From Flavobacteriaceae bacterium (GTDB lineage: Bacteria; Bacteroidota; Bacteroidia; Flavobacteriales; Flavobacteriaceae), in the NCBI GenBank assembly GCA_023262185.1, contig JALRDO010000003.1, forward strand, positions 1 to 64,000: 64,000 bases of DNA. The letters are read 5' to 3'. The notes under the pieces are model-generated. The model saw nothing but the letters and a program-made list of their open reading frames with translations, was not told the DNA's origin and did not search any database. Position numbers and translations under genes: made by a program. How positions within the stretch are numbered: position 1 is the first letter of the stretch; every line of letters begins with the position of its first letter. Below are positions 18,210 through 27,119 of the stretch, piece by piece.

Positions 18210-19364
18210 ATGAACGCTTATCGATTTTTCATGCCCACGCAAGTGCTTTTCGGAAACGGAAAGAGCAAAGAAATCCCGCAGATTATTGCCGGATTTGGAG
18301 ATCGATGCCTGATTGTTTCTAGACCTCGCAGAGGAACCCTTGCTGGTCTTTACGACAGCATAGAGTCCTTGTTGAATGCACAGGGCATTCAAACCGAATT
18401 CTTTGACCAAGTAGTTCCGAACCCTACTCTTGAAGGGGTAGAGCATGGAATTATTAAGGCCGCTGATTTTGATGCGAATGTGGTTTTGGGAATTGGCGGA
18501 GGATCTGTATTGGATACCGCTAAATTAATAGGGCTCCTTTACCGAAAAGACAAAGTTTTGGATTGGGAGTCGGCTCTTTCAACATACGACCATCCGTTTC
18601 GTGTAGATGATGCGCCAGCTTCAGCCTTACCCATTGTAACGCTTACCACCACCTCAGGAACCGGATCGCACTGTACTCAAGCAGCAGTGGTAACCGACAC
18701 TAATAATACCTCAAAGGTTACGTTATTTCACAAACATTTATTTCCGTCTGTGTCAATTGTCGACCCTGAGCTTATGCATTCTGTGCCTGCTCGTGTAACC
18801 GCAGCCACCGGGTTTGATACGTTTACCCATGCCTTTGAGAGTTATTTAGGTGAGAGAACCTCTCCTCTTACTGAACACATGTCTTTTGAAGCAATAAGTC
18901 GCGTCTTGGAATTTGTCCCGAGAGCAATGGAGAATCCGGCCGACAGTGAGGCGCGCGAAGCGTTAGCTTGGGCCGATACTTTAGCAGGAATGTGTTTGGC
19001 TAATGGTGGAGCAGATTTACCTCATCCTTTAGGAGAAATTATTGGAGGAATTTGTCCAAGGATTGCACACGGAGAGACCCTGGCTATGGTGTATCCTGCA
19101 TTCTTAAATTTTAAGGCCCAATCTGCCCCAGATAAATTCATAGGCCTAGCGCGTCATTTGGGATTGGCCCCCGAGCCAGAAGCTCTCGTTAATCGATTGC
19201 TCGAATTTCTAGAAGAAACCGAACTTTCAAAAGCAACAGAATGGGCCCAATTAACAGTTGAAGAAAAGGATGCGATTGAAGATCACCCATTACTAGAACA
19301 GTTGATGCCCGATCAATCGAGCACCCTAAAGAAAATGATGCATCAAAGTATTACAACACCTTAA
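18210..19364 (+). CDS. Iron-containing (group III) alcohol dehydrogenase
   Basis: This 384-residue protein opens FFMPTQVLFGNGKSKEIPQII, as group III dehydrogenases do. The NAD-binding motif GIGGGSVLDTAKLIG is at about residues 94-108. The metal site is complete: D203 and H207 in GFDTFTHAFE, H272 in PHPLGEIIGG and H287 in IAHGETLAM. The family oxidises alcohols or polyols or reduces aldehydes with NAD(P). It sits 10 bases before the epimerase-like gene and is the second gene of the probable PTS transcription unit. A role on the phosphorylated or dephosphorylated PTS substrate is inference. Confidence 0.9.
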   Translation: MNAYRFFMPTQVLFGNGKSKEIPQIIAGFGDRCLIVSRPRRGTLAGLYDSIESLLNAQGIQTEFFDQVVPNPTLEGVEHGIIKAADFDANVVLGIGGGSVLDTAKLIGLLYRKDKVLDWESALSTYDHPFRVDDAPASALPIVTLTTTSGTGSHCTQAAVVTDTNNTSKVTLFHKHLFPSVSIVDPELMHSVPARVTAATGFDTFTHAFESYLGERTSPLTEHMSFEAISRVLEFVPRAMENPADSEAREALAWADTLAGMCLANGGADLPHPLGEIIGGICPRIAHGETLAMVYPAFLNFKAQSAPDKFIGLARHLGLAPEPEALVNRLLEFLEETELSKATEWAQLTVEEKDAIEDHPLLEQLMPDQSSTLKKMMHQSITTP

Positions 19365-19374
19365 ACTGCCAACA

Positions 19375-20085
19375 ATGAGAGACATTAAAATTGCAGCAGG
19401 ATTAGCCCATGTAGATTATGGACACCTAGCTGATATTGTTAAAGAAGCCACAGAGGCCGGAGCAGATTACATTCACTCTGATGCTGCTGACATGCATGAT
19501 TTGAAGAATATGCAGTTGATGGGGGGGCATCAAATTATTGAAGGTATCCGCCCTTATACAGACAAGCCAATCGAATGTCATATTTATACAGAGACCTGTG
19601 ACTTGTTATTTATAGAAAAGCTGGCTCAGGTAGGCACCAATATGCTGATCATTCCTGCCGAACATTTTATAGGAGCTCCTCTCGCTTACATCATCAATTG
19701 GTGCCGCGAACGTAAGATGAAGATTGGATTGACCATTGGTCTGTACACTCCTTTATCATTTGTAGAAGAGTCGATCTACGATATTGATCGATTACATATT
19801 GTCGTACATGGGGTAGATGAGACTGACGGAAAAGACAACTGGGGATGGAGACGCTCATGCCTCGACCTCTTAAGGCGTGCCCGAAAGTTGGTTGATGAGA
19901 AAAATCCAAAGTGCGAGATTGCGATCGATGGCGGAATCCGAGCTGATAATCTAGCACCCCTTATTGAATGTGAACCTGATGTAGTGGTCTTATCATCTGC
20001 TATTTTCAAAGATCCAGAGGGTATTACAGCTGGGCTAAAGAGATGTGCAGCCGCTATTCAAAAAGCCCAACAATCCTCTAAATAA
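19375..20085 (+). CDS. Ribulose-phosphate 3-epimerase family TIM-barrel protein
   Basis: This 236-residue TIM barrel keeps all metal and acid/base residues of D-ribulose-5-phosphate 3-epimerase: H34 and D36 in YIHSDAADMHD, H69 in IECHIYTE, and D185 in IAIDGGIRADNL, spaced as in the classical enzyme. The rest is divergent: the usual MSVNPGFGGQ loop is replaced by VVHGVDETDGKDNWGW. It may therefore epimerise a different ketose phosphate, as AlsE does with allulose-6-phosphate, or act as an aldolase. It lies between the dehydrogenase and EIIA genes with 5-10-base gaps. A housekeeping rpe is more probably elsewhere. Confidence 0.8.
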   Translation: MRDIKIAAGLAHVDYGHLADIVKEATEAGADYIHSDAADMHDLKNMQLMGGHQIIEGIRPYTDKPIECHIYTETCDLLFIEKLAQVGTNMLIIPAEHFIGAPLAYIINWCRERKMKIGLTIGLYTPLSFVEESIYDIDRLHIVVHGVDETDGKDNWGWRRSCLDLLRRARKLVDEKNPKCEIAIDGGIRADNLAPLIECEPDVVVLSSAIFKDPEGITAGLKRCAAAIQKAQQSSK

Positions 20086-20090
20086 ACGCT

Positions 20091-20528
20091 ATGCCAGCCC
20101 CAGCTTATATAAATCTTTCGCTTCAAGTCGACTCAAAACAAGCCGCGATTCACGCCATCGCAGAGGGTTTGGCTCAATCAGGGGTTATTCGCGATGCGCA
20201 AGCTTATGCTGCTGAAGTTTTGGCTCGAGAGGCGACGCTTTCGACCTATTGTGGTTATGGTATTGCGATTCCTCATGCGGCTTCAAGTACGGTTGTAGAA
20301 CCTGGTTTTGCGTTTGCGCGCACTACTGACCTAATATGGGATCAAGACGATGATCCGGTACGTTTTATTCTCGCTTTAGCTATTCCTGAGGCGATTGAAG
20401 GTGAAGAAAACAATCACATCGAGCTCATGTCTCAAATTGCCACACTGGCGTTAGAAGAAGAGGTTAGAAAGGTCTGGGAAGAAGCTCAAACCGAACAAGA
20501 AATTCAAGCGTCTTTTACGAATCATTAA
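20091..20528 (+). CDS. PTS EIIA component, fructose/mannitol type
   Basis: This 145-residue protein has the PTS EIIA type-2 domain. The phosphorylation site is GYGIAIPHAAS with H62, matching GIAIPH in fructose EIIA. Flanking motifs VLAREATLSTYCGYG and a C-terminal half with HIELMSQIATLA also match. It would take phosphate from HPr and pass it to EIIB (21608-21922). Gaps to neighbours are 5 and 10 bases, so it is co-transcribed. A single free-standing EIIA, rather than a fused FruA-type protein, resembles the separate-subunit fructose-like systems of Firmicutes and Proteobacteria. Confidence 0.9.
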   Translation: MPAPAYINLSLQVDSKQAAIHAIAEGLAQSGVIRDAQAYAAEVLAREATLSTYCGYGIAIPHAASSTVVEPGFAFARTTDLIWDQDDDPVRFILALAIPEAIEGEENNHIELMSQIATLALEEEVRKVWEEAQTEQEIQASFTNH

Positions 20529-20538
20529 CTCTTAGCTT

Positions 20539-21594
20539 ATGAATTTTTGGAGTGAAACGAAAGAGATATTCAGAAACACCGGGGTGCATTTTCGCACAGG
20601 GGTTTCTTATATGCTACCCATACTGCTCATCGGAGGGATGGTCGGAAGTCTTGCGGTCTTAGGCGGAACCAACGTTGCAGATGATTCAATTTGGAAGGTC
20701 TTCAAAGATATCGGTGCTATCGGACTTACCTTTTTTGTTCCTATCATGGCGGCCTATACCGCATATAGTATTTCAGAAACTCCTGGAATAGCTCCAGGAT
20801 TTATCATCGGTATTCTGGCTCAACAGATTGACACCGGATATTTGGGCGCCCTAGTAGGCGGTATTTTAGTTGGATATGTGACGTACATGCTATTGAAGGT
20901 AGAGTTACCTTCAATACTTCAAAGTACTTGGGGATTTTTGGCTCCGGTGTTGAGCACTTTAGTGGTAGTGCTATTTATGGTATATCTATTAGGCCCTCCG
21001 ATAGCCGCACTTATGGTGTTTTTATCTCAAATATTATCCAATCTAGGTGAGCAAGGATCAGCGATTATGGGTGCTGTAATGGGGTTTCTCGGAGGGGTTG
21101 ATTACGGCGGACCCTTTAGTAAAACGCAAAGCACCTTTGCTACTGCGGTCATGGACTTAGAGTTGTATGTTCCACTTGGTATTTGCGGCGCAATAGTAAC
21201 CGTTCCTCCACTTGGAATGTGCTTAGCTACGTTTTTGAAGCCGTCGTTGTATACGAAAACCGAACGCAATTATGCTAAGAGTTCATGGATCTATGCCATA
21301 GTCGGAGGCTTCACTGAAATCGTCATTCCTTTAGCGGCAGGAGACTTGTTGAGAGTAACTATCGCTACGGTTGCCGGATCAACTACGGCAGGTCTAATTG
21401 CAGGAATCTTTTTACTAGAATTGAGCACACCTGTGTTAGGAATCGCACAGTGGTTTTTTTATAATAAACCCCTCGTATTCGTTCTTGCCGTGGTCGTGGG
21501 TTCAGTAGTTACTGCCTTGACGGCGAACCTATTAAAACAGTTTAGTAATAGAGATATCGCAGCCATTGAGGCTGCAGATGCTGAAAACGAATAA
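20539..21594 (+). CDS. PTS EIIC component, fructose family permease
   Basis: This 351-residue integral membrane protein has about 8-10 hydrophobic segments. Family motifs: HFRTGVSYMLPILLIGGM at the start, FFVPIMAAYTAYSISETPGIAPGFIIGIL, then DTGYLGALVGGILVGY, and GGVDYGGPFSKTQSTFATAVM, which corresponds to the conserved GGPxNK region of fructose permeases. It would import and phosphorylate the substrate together with EIIA and EIIB. Length fits a free EIIC. The sugar cannot be read from sequence; the fructose family also includes mannosyl-glycerate and other carbohydrate permeases. Confidence 0.9.
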   Translation: MNFWSETKEIFRNTGVHFRTGVSYMLPILLIGGMVGSLAVLGGTNVADDSIWKVFKDIGAIGLTFFVPIMAAYTAYSISETPGIAPGFIIGILAQQIDTGYLGALVGGILVGYVTYMLLKVELPSILQSTWGFLAPVLSTLVVVLFMVYLLGPPIAALMVFLSQILSNLGEQGSAIMGAVMGFLGGVDYGGPFSKTQSTFATAVMDLELYVPLGICGAIVTVPPLGMCLATFLKPSLYTKTERNYAKSSWIYAIVGGFTEIVIPLAAGDLLRVTIATVAGSTTAGLIAGIFLLELSTPVLGIAQWFFYNKPLVFVLAVVVGSVVTALTANLLKQFSNRDIAAIEAADAENE

Positions 21595-21607
21595 TGAATT
21601 TGAACCC

Positions 21608-21922
21608 ATGAAAATTGCATTAGTCACTTCATGTTTGGCCGGAGTCGCACACAGTAAGATGGCGGCTGTGGCTTTGACAAAAGAAGCTCAAAAACGAGGA
21701 CATTCAATCGCTGTTGAAGAACAAGGTGGACATAAAATTCCTACCAAGCTTACTGCGGAGCAGATCGATGAGGCCGAGGTAGTCATTATTGCTAAAATGG
21801 TGACGATCTCAGGCAAAAACCGATTTGAGGGCAAACCTATACTTGATGTGAGCGTAAACAAGGCGGTACGAGACCCTTCACTCATTATGGATCAAGCTGA
21901 ACAACTCATACAATTGTCATGA
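21608..21922 (+). CDS. PTS EIIB component, fructose type
   Basis: From the ATG at 21608 the product is 104 residues, starting MKIALVTSCLAGVAHSKMAAVAL. C9 in this loop is the phosphocysteine, matching CPTGIAHT of fructose EIIB. An in-frame ATG at 21566 would overlap EIIC and lacks family support. EEQGGHKIPTKLTAEQIDEAEVVIIA is the second conserved part. Overlaps HPr by 4 bases (ATGA), which supports tight translational coupling and fixed stoichiometry. Confidence 0.9.
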   Translation: MKIALVTSCLAGVAHSKMAAVALTKEAQKRGHSIAVEEQGGHKIPTKLTAEQIDEAEVVIIAKMVTISGKNRFEGKPILDVSVNKAVRDPSLIMDQAEQLIQLS

Positions 21923-22188
21923 CACAGCATACCCTAGTATTGAATGACCCTATTGGATTTCACGCAAGAACGGCATCACTCTTCGCCAAGACAGCTGCTT
22001 CTTTTGAATCTGAGGTTTCGGTGTATTTCAATGATAAGAAAGCTAATGGTAAGAGCATGCTTTCTCTGATGACTCTTGGAGTAAAATCAAAGCAAGAGAT
22101 TCGCATTGAGGTTTCAGGGGGCGATGAAGATATGGCACTGGACCGCTTAAAAAATCTGGTTTCATCCAATTTTATAGCGAGCGCGTAA
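21919..22188 (+). CDS. ptsH: HPr phosphocarrier protein
   Basis: This 89-residue HPr has the active-site histidine H15 in PIGFHARTASLF and the regulatory-site serine S46 in ANGKSMLSLMTLG, both at canonical numbers. It shuttles phosphate from EI to EIIA. The S46 position is intact, but no HPr kinase gene lies in the window, so its regulatory use cannot be judged. Overlaps EIIB by 4 bases and EI by 1 base (TAATG). Confidence 0.93.
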   Translation: MTQHTLVLNDPIGFHARTASLFAKTAASFESEVSVYFNDKKANGKSMLSLMTLGVKSKQEIRIEVSGGDEDMALDRLKNLVSSNFIASA

Positions 22189-23819
22189 TGACTGAGGTGT
22201 ATACCGGAAAAGTAGTTTCTAAAGGCATAGCCATTGCTCCTGCAAGAAAGGTAGCATTACCCCCCGAGCTTGTTGTTCCTGATCACGGGATCGAAGACCT
22301 TAAACACGAGCAAGTCCTATTCGACAAGGCTTTAGCGGGGGCCCGCGATTATGTTAGTCGATGGAAGGCTACGATGAATGGCCGTCTTGAAGGAGAGGCC
22401 TTAGAATTATACGACGCCTATGATGAGATGCTTCAAGACCCAGAGCTTGTTATTCAAACGAAAGATCTGATAGAGAGCAGTTCGAAAAACGCAGCTCATT
22501 GTTTTTTTCGAGTGACAGAAGACTACGCCACTACCCTGATGGCTCTAAACGACCCCTACCTCAGTGCGCGTTCAGAAGACATTCGAATGCTTGCTGATCT
22601 TGTGATACGACTTTTATCTGGGCAAGAGATTCAAGAACTTACATGGACAGATAAAGCCGTGATCGTGTCGCGTCAGTTAACCCCTCAACAGTTGTCTTCT
22701 ATGAATAGCGATGCAATAGCCGGTATCGTTTTGGTTGAAGGGGGGCTAACAGATCACACCGCCATACTCGCTCAGGCATTAAGTATCCCATTGCTCATCG
22801 GAGTGAGTGAGCAGGTCTTAGAAATTCAAAATGAAACTCCAACTTTGCTCGATCTTGAGGCGGGGGTGTTTGTAGTGAATCCGAATACAAAACAAATTCA
22901 CCACGCACAGGAAAAATTAGGAGTGTTACAAGAGCGCTTTGAACAAGCCCGCTTACAGGCTACCGAGAAAACAGTTACAAAGAGTGGCCGATCAATTTCA
23001 GTTGAGGCCAATGTTGGAAGTTTATTGGAGGTTAAGCAGGCAAAAGCGAACGGTGCAGATGGAATTGGATTGTTTAGGACTGAATTGGCCTTTTTACAGC
23101 AAAAAACACTGCTCTCTGAGCAAGACCACTATGATGTTTATGCCTCTATATTGGAAGGATACGAAGCGGTTACTCATACCATTCGCCTATTAGACTTCGG
23201 TTCGGATAAACCCTTGAGTTATTTGCCTGTAGCTAAAGAAGAAAACCCGGCTATGGGGCTTAGAGCTTTGCGATTGGGATTAAAAAATTATGATTTATTG
23301 CTTAAACCTCAGATTAGAGCCTTATTAAGGATATCTAAAGAATTTTCGATAAGAATATTATGTCCAATGATTGCAACAGAGAAGGATTGCATTGAGATTA
23401 AAAGTTTAATACAATACGAACTCAAGGACTTGAAAACAAAAGGGTATAAGGAGTTAAAAATGCCTCCTTTTGGAATTATGGTGGAGGTTCCTAACGTAGC
23501 CGTCAATCCTAAAAAATTTGTTGACTTGGCTGATTTCTTCTCTTTTGGAACTAACGATTTGGCCCAATTTTTAATGGCAGCAGATCGATCGAATGTTAAT
23601 CTTTCTATCTATTTTGAAGATGTCAAGCCCACATTAATTGCTATTATAGAGAAGTTTAATAGCCATGCAAAAAGACTTGGGAAAGCGGTTAGTATATGCG
23701 GAGAATTGGCGGCTGATACTGATTTTACTGAAGAATTCCTTGATATAGGTATATCATCTTTAAGCATGGCACCTTCACAGATACCAATTGTGAAGAGGAG
23801 GGTTCGAGAAATAAAATAG
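22188..23819 (+). CDS. ptsI: PTS enzyme I (phosphoenolpyruvate-protein phosphotransferase)
   Basis: This 543-residue EI is slightly shorter than the usual 570-575. The phosphohistidine is H190 in VLVEGGLTDHTAILAQAL. The C-terminal PEP-binding barrel has GADGIGLFRTELAFL, LRLLDFGSDKP-like IRLLDFGSDKPLSYL, FFSFGTNDLAQFLMAADR, and the catalytic cysteine in SICGELAAD. It starts the phosphate chain from PEP. It is the last gene of the unit, placed with its dedicated HPr and EII genes, which suggests a self-contained PTS. The stop codon abuts the convergent SIS gene with no visible terminator. Base composition becomes more A/T rich in its last 500 bases. Confidence 0.95.
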   Translation: MTEVYTGKVVSKGIAIAPARKVALPPELVVPDHGIEDLKHEQVLFDKALAGARDYVSRWKATMNGRLEGEALELYDAYDEMLQDPELVIQTKDLIESSSKNAAHCFFRVTEDYATTLMALNDPYLSARSEDIRMLADLVIRLLSGQEIQELTWTDKAVIVSRQLTPQQLSSMNSDAIAGIVLVEGGLTDHTAILAQALSIPLLIGVSEQVLEIQNETPTLLDLEAGVFVVNPNTKQIHHAQEKLGVLQERFEQARLQATEKTVTKSGRSISVEANVGSLLEVKQAKANGADGIGLFRTELAFLQQKTLLSEQDHYDVYASILEGYEAVTHTIRLLDFGSDKPLSYLPVAKEENPAMGLRALRLGLKNYDLLLKPQIRALLRISKEFSIRILCPMIATEKDCIEIKSLIQYELKDLKTKGYKELKMPPFGIMVEVPNVAVNPKKFVDLADFFSFGTNDLAQFLMAADRSNVNLSIYFEDVKPTLIAIIEKFNSHAKRLGKAVSICGELAADTDFTEEFLDIGISSLSMAPSQIPIVKRRVREIK

Positions 23820-24539
23820 TTAGAGGTGTTTGATTCGACTACTAAAACGTTTGTATAGATCTTCATTACTAAATCCGTCTACATTCTGACTGTAAAATAT
23901 CGGCAGTTGAAATCCTTGTGAATGTGCTTTTTTCATCGCCTCGGTGGCGATCAGGTTGACCAGAAAACAGCCTGCAATCGTAGAAGCTGCGCCTGTTAGG
24001 TCTGCTCCTATGTTCAATAATCCGTCACCGGTTGGCACATTGTTATCTAAAACGAGATCAGCAATCTCATACAACTTGGGTTGATTCGCAATTCTAGAAG
24101 GAAACGTTTTAGATTGAGTGAGCGAGGTGATCGCGATCACTTTATTTCCATTTTCTTTAGCTAATTGAGCCATTTCTATAGGCATAGCGTTGCGTCCAGA
24201 ATTGGAGATGATTACAAATAGATCTTCTTTAGCTATCTGATGCTGATCCCAGATCACTTTTGAAAAACCACTGATCCGTTCGATCTCGGCTGACCTTCGA
24301 GCTCCTTCAGAGGTCATTACAGTAGAATCGAGCATGGCGTTCACATTAGCCAATCCGCCAGCTCTAACGAAGAGCTCTAATCCGATCATGTGTGAATGGC
24401 CTGTGCCAAAGGTATGAATCAAGTGATCGGTGATTAAGGTTTCGGCAAACCAATCAATGGCCTGTGCTATGGACTCTTTATTGGATTGAACAATGGCGTC
24501 AAGAAGATGATTTACTGCGGTGTGATAAGGGTAGGACAT
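23820..24539 (-). CDS. SIS-domain protein (UPF0309 / sugar isomerase-like)
   Basis: This 239-residue protein has one SIS domain. IHTFGTGHSHMIGLELFVRAGGLANVNAML is the phosphosugar-binding loop, EDLFVIISNSGRNAMPIEMAQ the second signature, and VPTGDGLLNIGADLTGAASTIAGCF the C-terminal part. It fits the UPF0309 group, related to phosphoheptose isomerases and MurNAc-6-P etherases, with no confirmed reaction. It lies 3 bases downstream of the GH20 gene on the same strand and meets EI tail to tail. An amino-sugar phosphate substrate is an inference from the GH20 link. Confidence 0.83.
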   Translation of the reverse strand: MSYPYHTAVNHLLDAIVQSNKESIAQAIDWFAETLITDHLIHTFGTGHSHMIGLELFVRAGGLANVNAMLDSTVMTSEGARRSAEIERISGFSKVIWDQHQIAKEDLFVIISNSGRNAMPIEMAQLAKENGNKVIAITSLTQSKTFPSRIANQPKLYEIADLVLDNNVPTGDGLLNIGADLTGAASTIAGCFLVNLIATEAMKKAHSQGFQLPIFYSQNVDGFSNEDLYKRFSSRIKHL

Positions 24540-24542
24540 GGT

Positions 24543-27062
24543 TCAGTAGGACAAATGAGATTTGGTGTGAATAGATCTTCCTCCGCGACCGTTAGGGGCA
24601 AATACGCGCAGATGAATCTGTGGCGCCTTAGTTGAGTCAATGGCAGCTGTAAAGATCGGATCTGAAACGGTTGGTTCTCGATCAGTAAAATTATAATGCA
24701 CTTCTAATCCTGGAAAATGGGAGCGTACCTGCCATTTGCCTTCTATAATTTTTGCTCCTGGTTTGGGTAAGTGATAGTTGAGGGTAGGATACCAGTGGCT
24801 TATTAAAGGTAGCAATCGCTGGCCTAATGTATTACTGAATATATTCCATTCGTTCAAGCTCCTTTCTTTTTGCAACACTGCATCGGCTTCTTGATGCCAT
24901 TCGGGTGACGAGGCCCATGCTCTTTCTGAGAATACGATGAGGTTAGGCATGAGCAGTTCATCGAGTATGTCTTCATTAAAGGCAGTTTCAGTCCAAAGCT
25001 GTCCTTGTATGCCTAGAAAGTTTGCCTGCTTTTTGGGATCAAGCTTAACACGTTCTGCGATGTAGGATGATGTTAGACCATGTTTTTCGGTCAATGTCAG
25101 ATTTGAAAATACATTCAATGGATCAATCGCCCATGTATCATAATAGTCGACATATCCAGACCAGTTTAGTCCGTAATTTTCGATGTCTTTATCATCGGTC
25201 ATATCAAAGTAAAAGGCCGATGAGTTACTCATCACAGGGGTGAATCCTGCATTTGCCATTTTGTAAATCATGTCTTCTCGGCCTTCACCCCAACTGGTGT
25301 TCCAAACATATGGGATCACCTCGAACTCTAAAGTTTCTGAAGCTATTTGTGTTTCTCCCTGGCTTTTCTCAGAGTGATCAAGTAAAATATCTTCCCATCC
25401 TGTCATAGTGATACCCCGTGCATCAAAAAGATTTTTTAGGCGTTTTAGGTTGCTCGTATAGAGTGAGGATATAGAAGAAATACTCGGGTCTTGTTCTTTT
25501 AAATACTTAGCGCAAATGGGAGATTCTTGCCAGGCCCCGTAAGGAACTTCATCGGCACCAATGCTAAATTTAGTAAGTGGAACCTCTGCATTTTTATAAT
25601 TCTGTTCTACTGAAGAAATTACTTTTTCATAAAACGCGTACGCGCTTTCTAGGCAAATACAAGCAATATTGTCGTTATAATTTTGAGCAGATCTGTAGTT
25701 GCTTTTATCTTTGAAGTCGCTGAGAAGAAACTCTTTTGCCTTTTCGGGTTCGTTTAATTGCATATAGCGATAATAGCGACTCTCCATTGCCTTTACAGCT
25801 GCTCGTGCATGTGAAGGAAAGCTGATTTGAGGTATGATTTGAACATTTCGCACCTGTGCATAGGATAGAAGTTCTTCGAACTCTAATGCGGTGAGGTAGC
25901 CATTACTTTGAGGCGTACCTGTGGCTCCGGACCCATACATTGGAATTAGTCGATCTCGTTCATCGGTAGTATATCCTCTATTTGAGGCAACCGAGGTCAA
26001 CTCAGGTAGCCCGTCGATCTCAAGCCGCCATCCTTCATCATCTGTCAATCTCAGGTCTAAGTGATTCAATTTCATTCGACTCATCAGGTCTACGATCTGC
26101 TTTAGCTTAGGTAATCCGTAGAAATTTCTCGCGATATCGAGTAAAAATCCTCTATAACCAAAGCGAGGGGCATCTTCGATCTGTGCAATTGGCCAGGTTG
26201 AACCTTCAAGATCAGCGCTGTCGATCAATTGATGCAGCGATTGAAGGCCATAGACCAATCCTGGGTATGAGGCACTCTCAAGGGTAATATACCCTAGGGT
26301 AATATCAAGGCGATAGGCCTCACTGTCGAGAGATGGATTGTAGCGGATGAAAAAATTCGACGGTCTATTCGTTTCAAAATCTAGGCCCTGCTCAAATAGA
26401 TCGTTCATAAGCGAAATCAATTGAGGGCGATACCCGTTTAAGTTGGAATCAAGATCAATGGACCAGTGGGTATCTGCGTGTCGTTTGTTTTCAGTAATTG
26501 ATAAAATAAGGGGTTGTGGAACCAGGGTAAGAATGGAGTCCTTTGGCAGAAGAAAGATGCCTTCTAATCGTTCAAAACGATTTTCTGGGGTGGGAATCTC
26601 CAATTCTGATAACCCCCTCGCCTTCTGCCAAATGATGGTAGTTTCAACATCGCGTATTAGGTCGTTTTGAGCAATAAACACACCAATAGGACCCATAGCT
26701 AATCGATCCATAACTCCTTGCTGCTGCAATTCAAAGATTAAAGTGTCTTTTGGTCTTAAAGCCCAGCGACTGTCGAATTGCAGCTTCATGTAATTGTCTC
26801 CGTTAATATGCGTGTATTGAATGCCATCGGGCAGACTCGAAGCAACAATTCTGCCTTTCATCTGGTTCCAATGAAGCTCCCATGAAGCGTCTTCGAAAGC
26901 TGTAGAAGAATAGTTGATCAACTCGAAGGTGACATTCATTCTTTCTTGAACCGTATCGATAGATTGAATAACATAATGCAGCTCTAGTTTACCTTCTGAA
27001 GTTCGATTACACGAACAAAGCAAAAAGACTATGACGATGAAAGTATACCGAGCAAATGCCAT
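24543..27062 (-). CDS. GH20 beta-N-acetylhexosaminidase, lipoprotein
   Basis: This 839-residue enzyme starts with a lipoprotein signal (lipobox FLLCSC). Domain order: an N-terminal carbohydrate-binding-like beta domain (about 25-170), GH20b (about 175-300, ending in GLVYGLQSLHQLI), the GH20 TIM barrel beginning FGYRGFLLDIARNFYGL, and a C-terminal beta domain. The catalytic Asp-Glu pair is in FSIGADEVPYGAW at about residue 500. It would release terminal GlcNAc or GalNAc from glycans outside the cytoplasm. It forms a two-gene unit with the SIS protein. Released amino sugar could be a substrate for nearby transporters; this is inference. Confidence 0.92.
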   Translation of the reverse strand: MAFARYTFIVIVFLLCSCNRTSEGKLELHYVIQSIDTVQERMNVTFELINYSSTAFEDASWELHWNQMKGRIVASSLPDGIQYTHINGDNYMKLQFDSRWALRPKDTLIFELQQQGVMDRLAMGPIGVFIAQNDLIRDVETTIIWQKARGLSELEIPTPENRFERLEGIFLLPKDSILTLVPQPLILSITENKRHADTHWSIDLDSNLNGYRPQLISLMNDLFEQGLDFETNRPSNFFIRYNPSLDSEAYRLDITLGYITLESASYPGLVYGLQSLHQLIDSADLEGSTWPIAQIEDAPRFGYRGFLLDIARNFYGLPKLKQIVDLMSRMKLNHLDLRLTDDEGWRLEIDGLPELTSVASNRGYTTDERDRLIPMYGSGATGTPQSNGYLTALEFEELLSYAQVRNVQIIPQISFPSHARAAVKAMESRYYRYMQLNEPEKAKEFLLSDFKDKSNYRSAQNYNDNIACICLESAYAFYEKVISSVEQNYKNAEVPLTKFSIGADEVPYGAWQESPICAKYLKEQDPSISSISSLYTSNLKRLKNLFDARGITMTGWEDILLDHSEKSQGETQIASETLEFEVIPYVWNTSWGEGREDMIYKMANAGFTPVMSNSSAFYFDMTDDKDIENYGLNWSGYVDYYDTWAIDPLNVFSNLTLTEKHGLTSSYIAERVKLDPKKQANFLGIQGQLWTETAFNEDILDELLMPNLIVFSERAWASSPEWHQEADAVLQKERSLNEWNIFSNTLGQRLLPLISHWYPTLNYHLPKPGAKIIEGKWQVRSHFPGLEVHYNFTDREPTVSDPIFTAAIDSTKAPQIHLRVFAPNGRGGRSIHTKSHLSY

Positions 27063-27119
27063 TGAGATGTATTTGTAAGTCTTTTAAAATAAGTAATTTA
27101 CACCAAAATCAAATGATAG

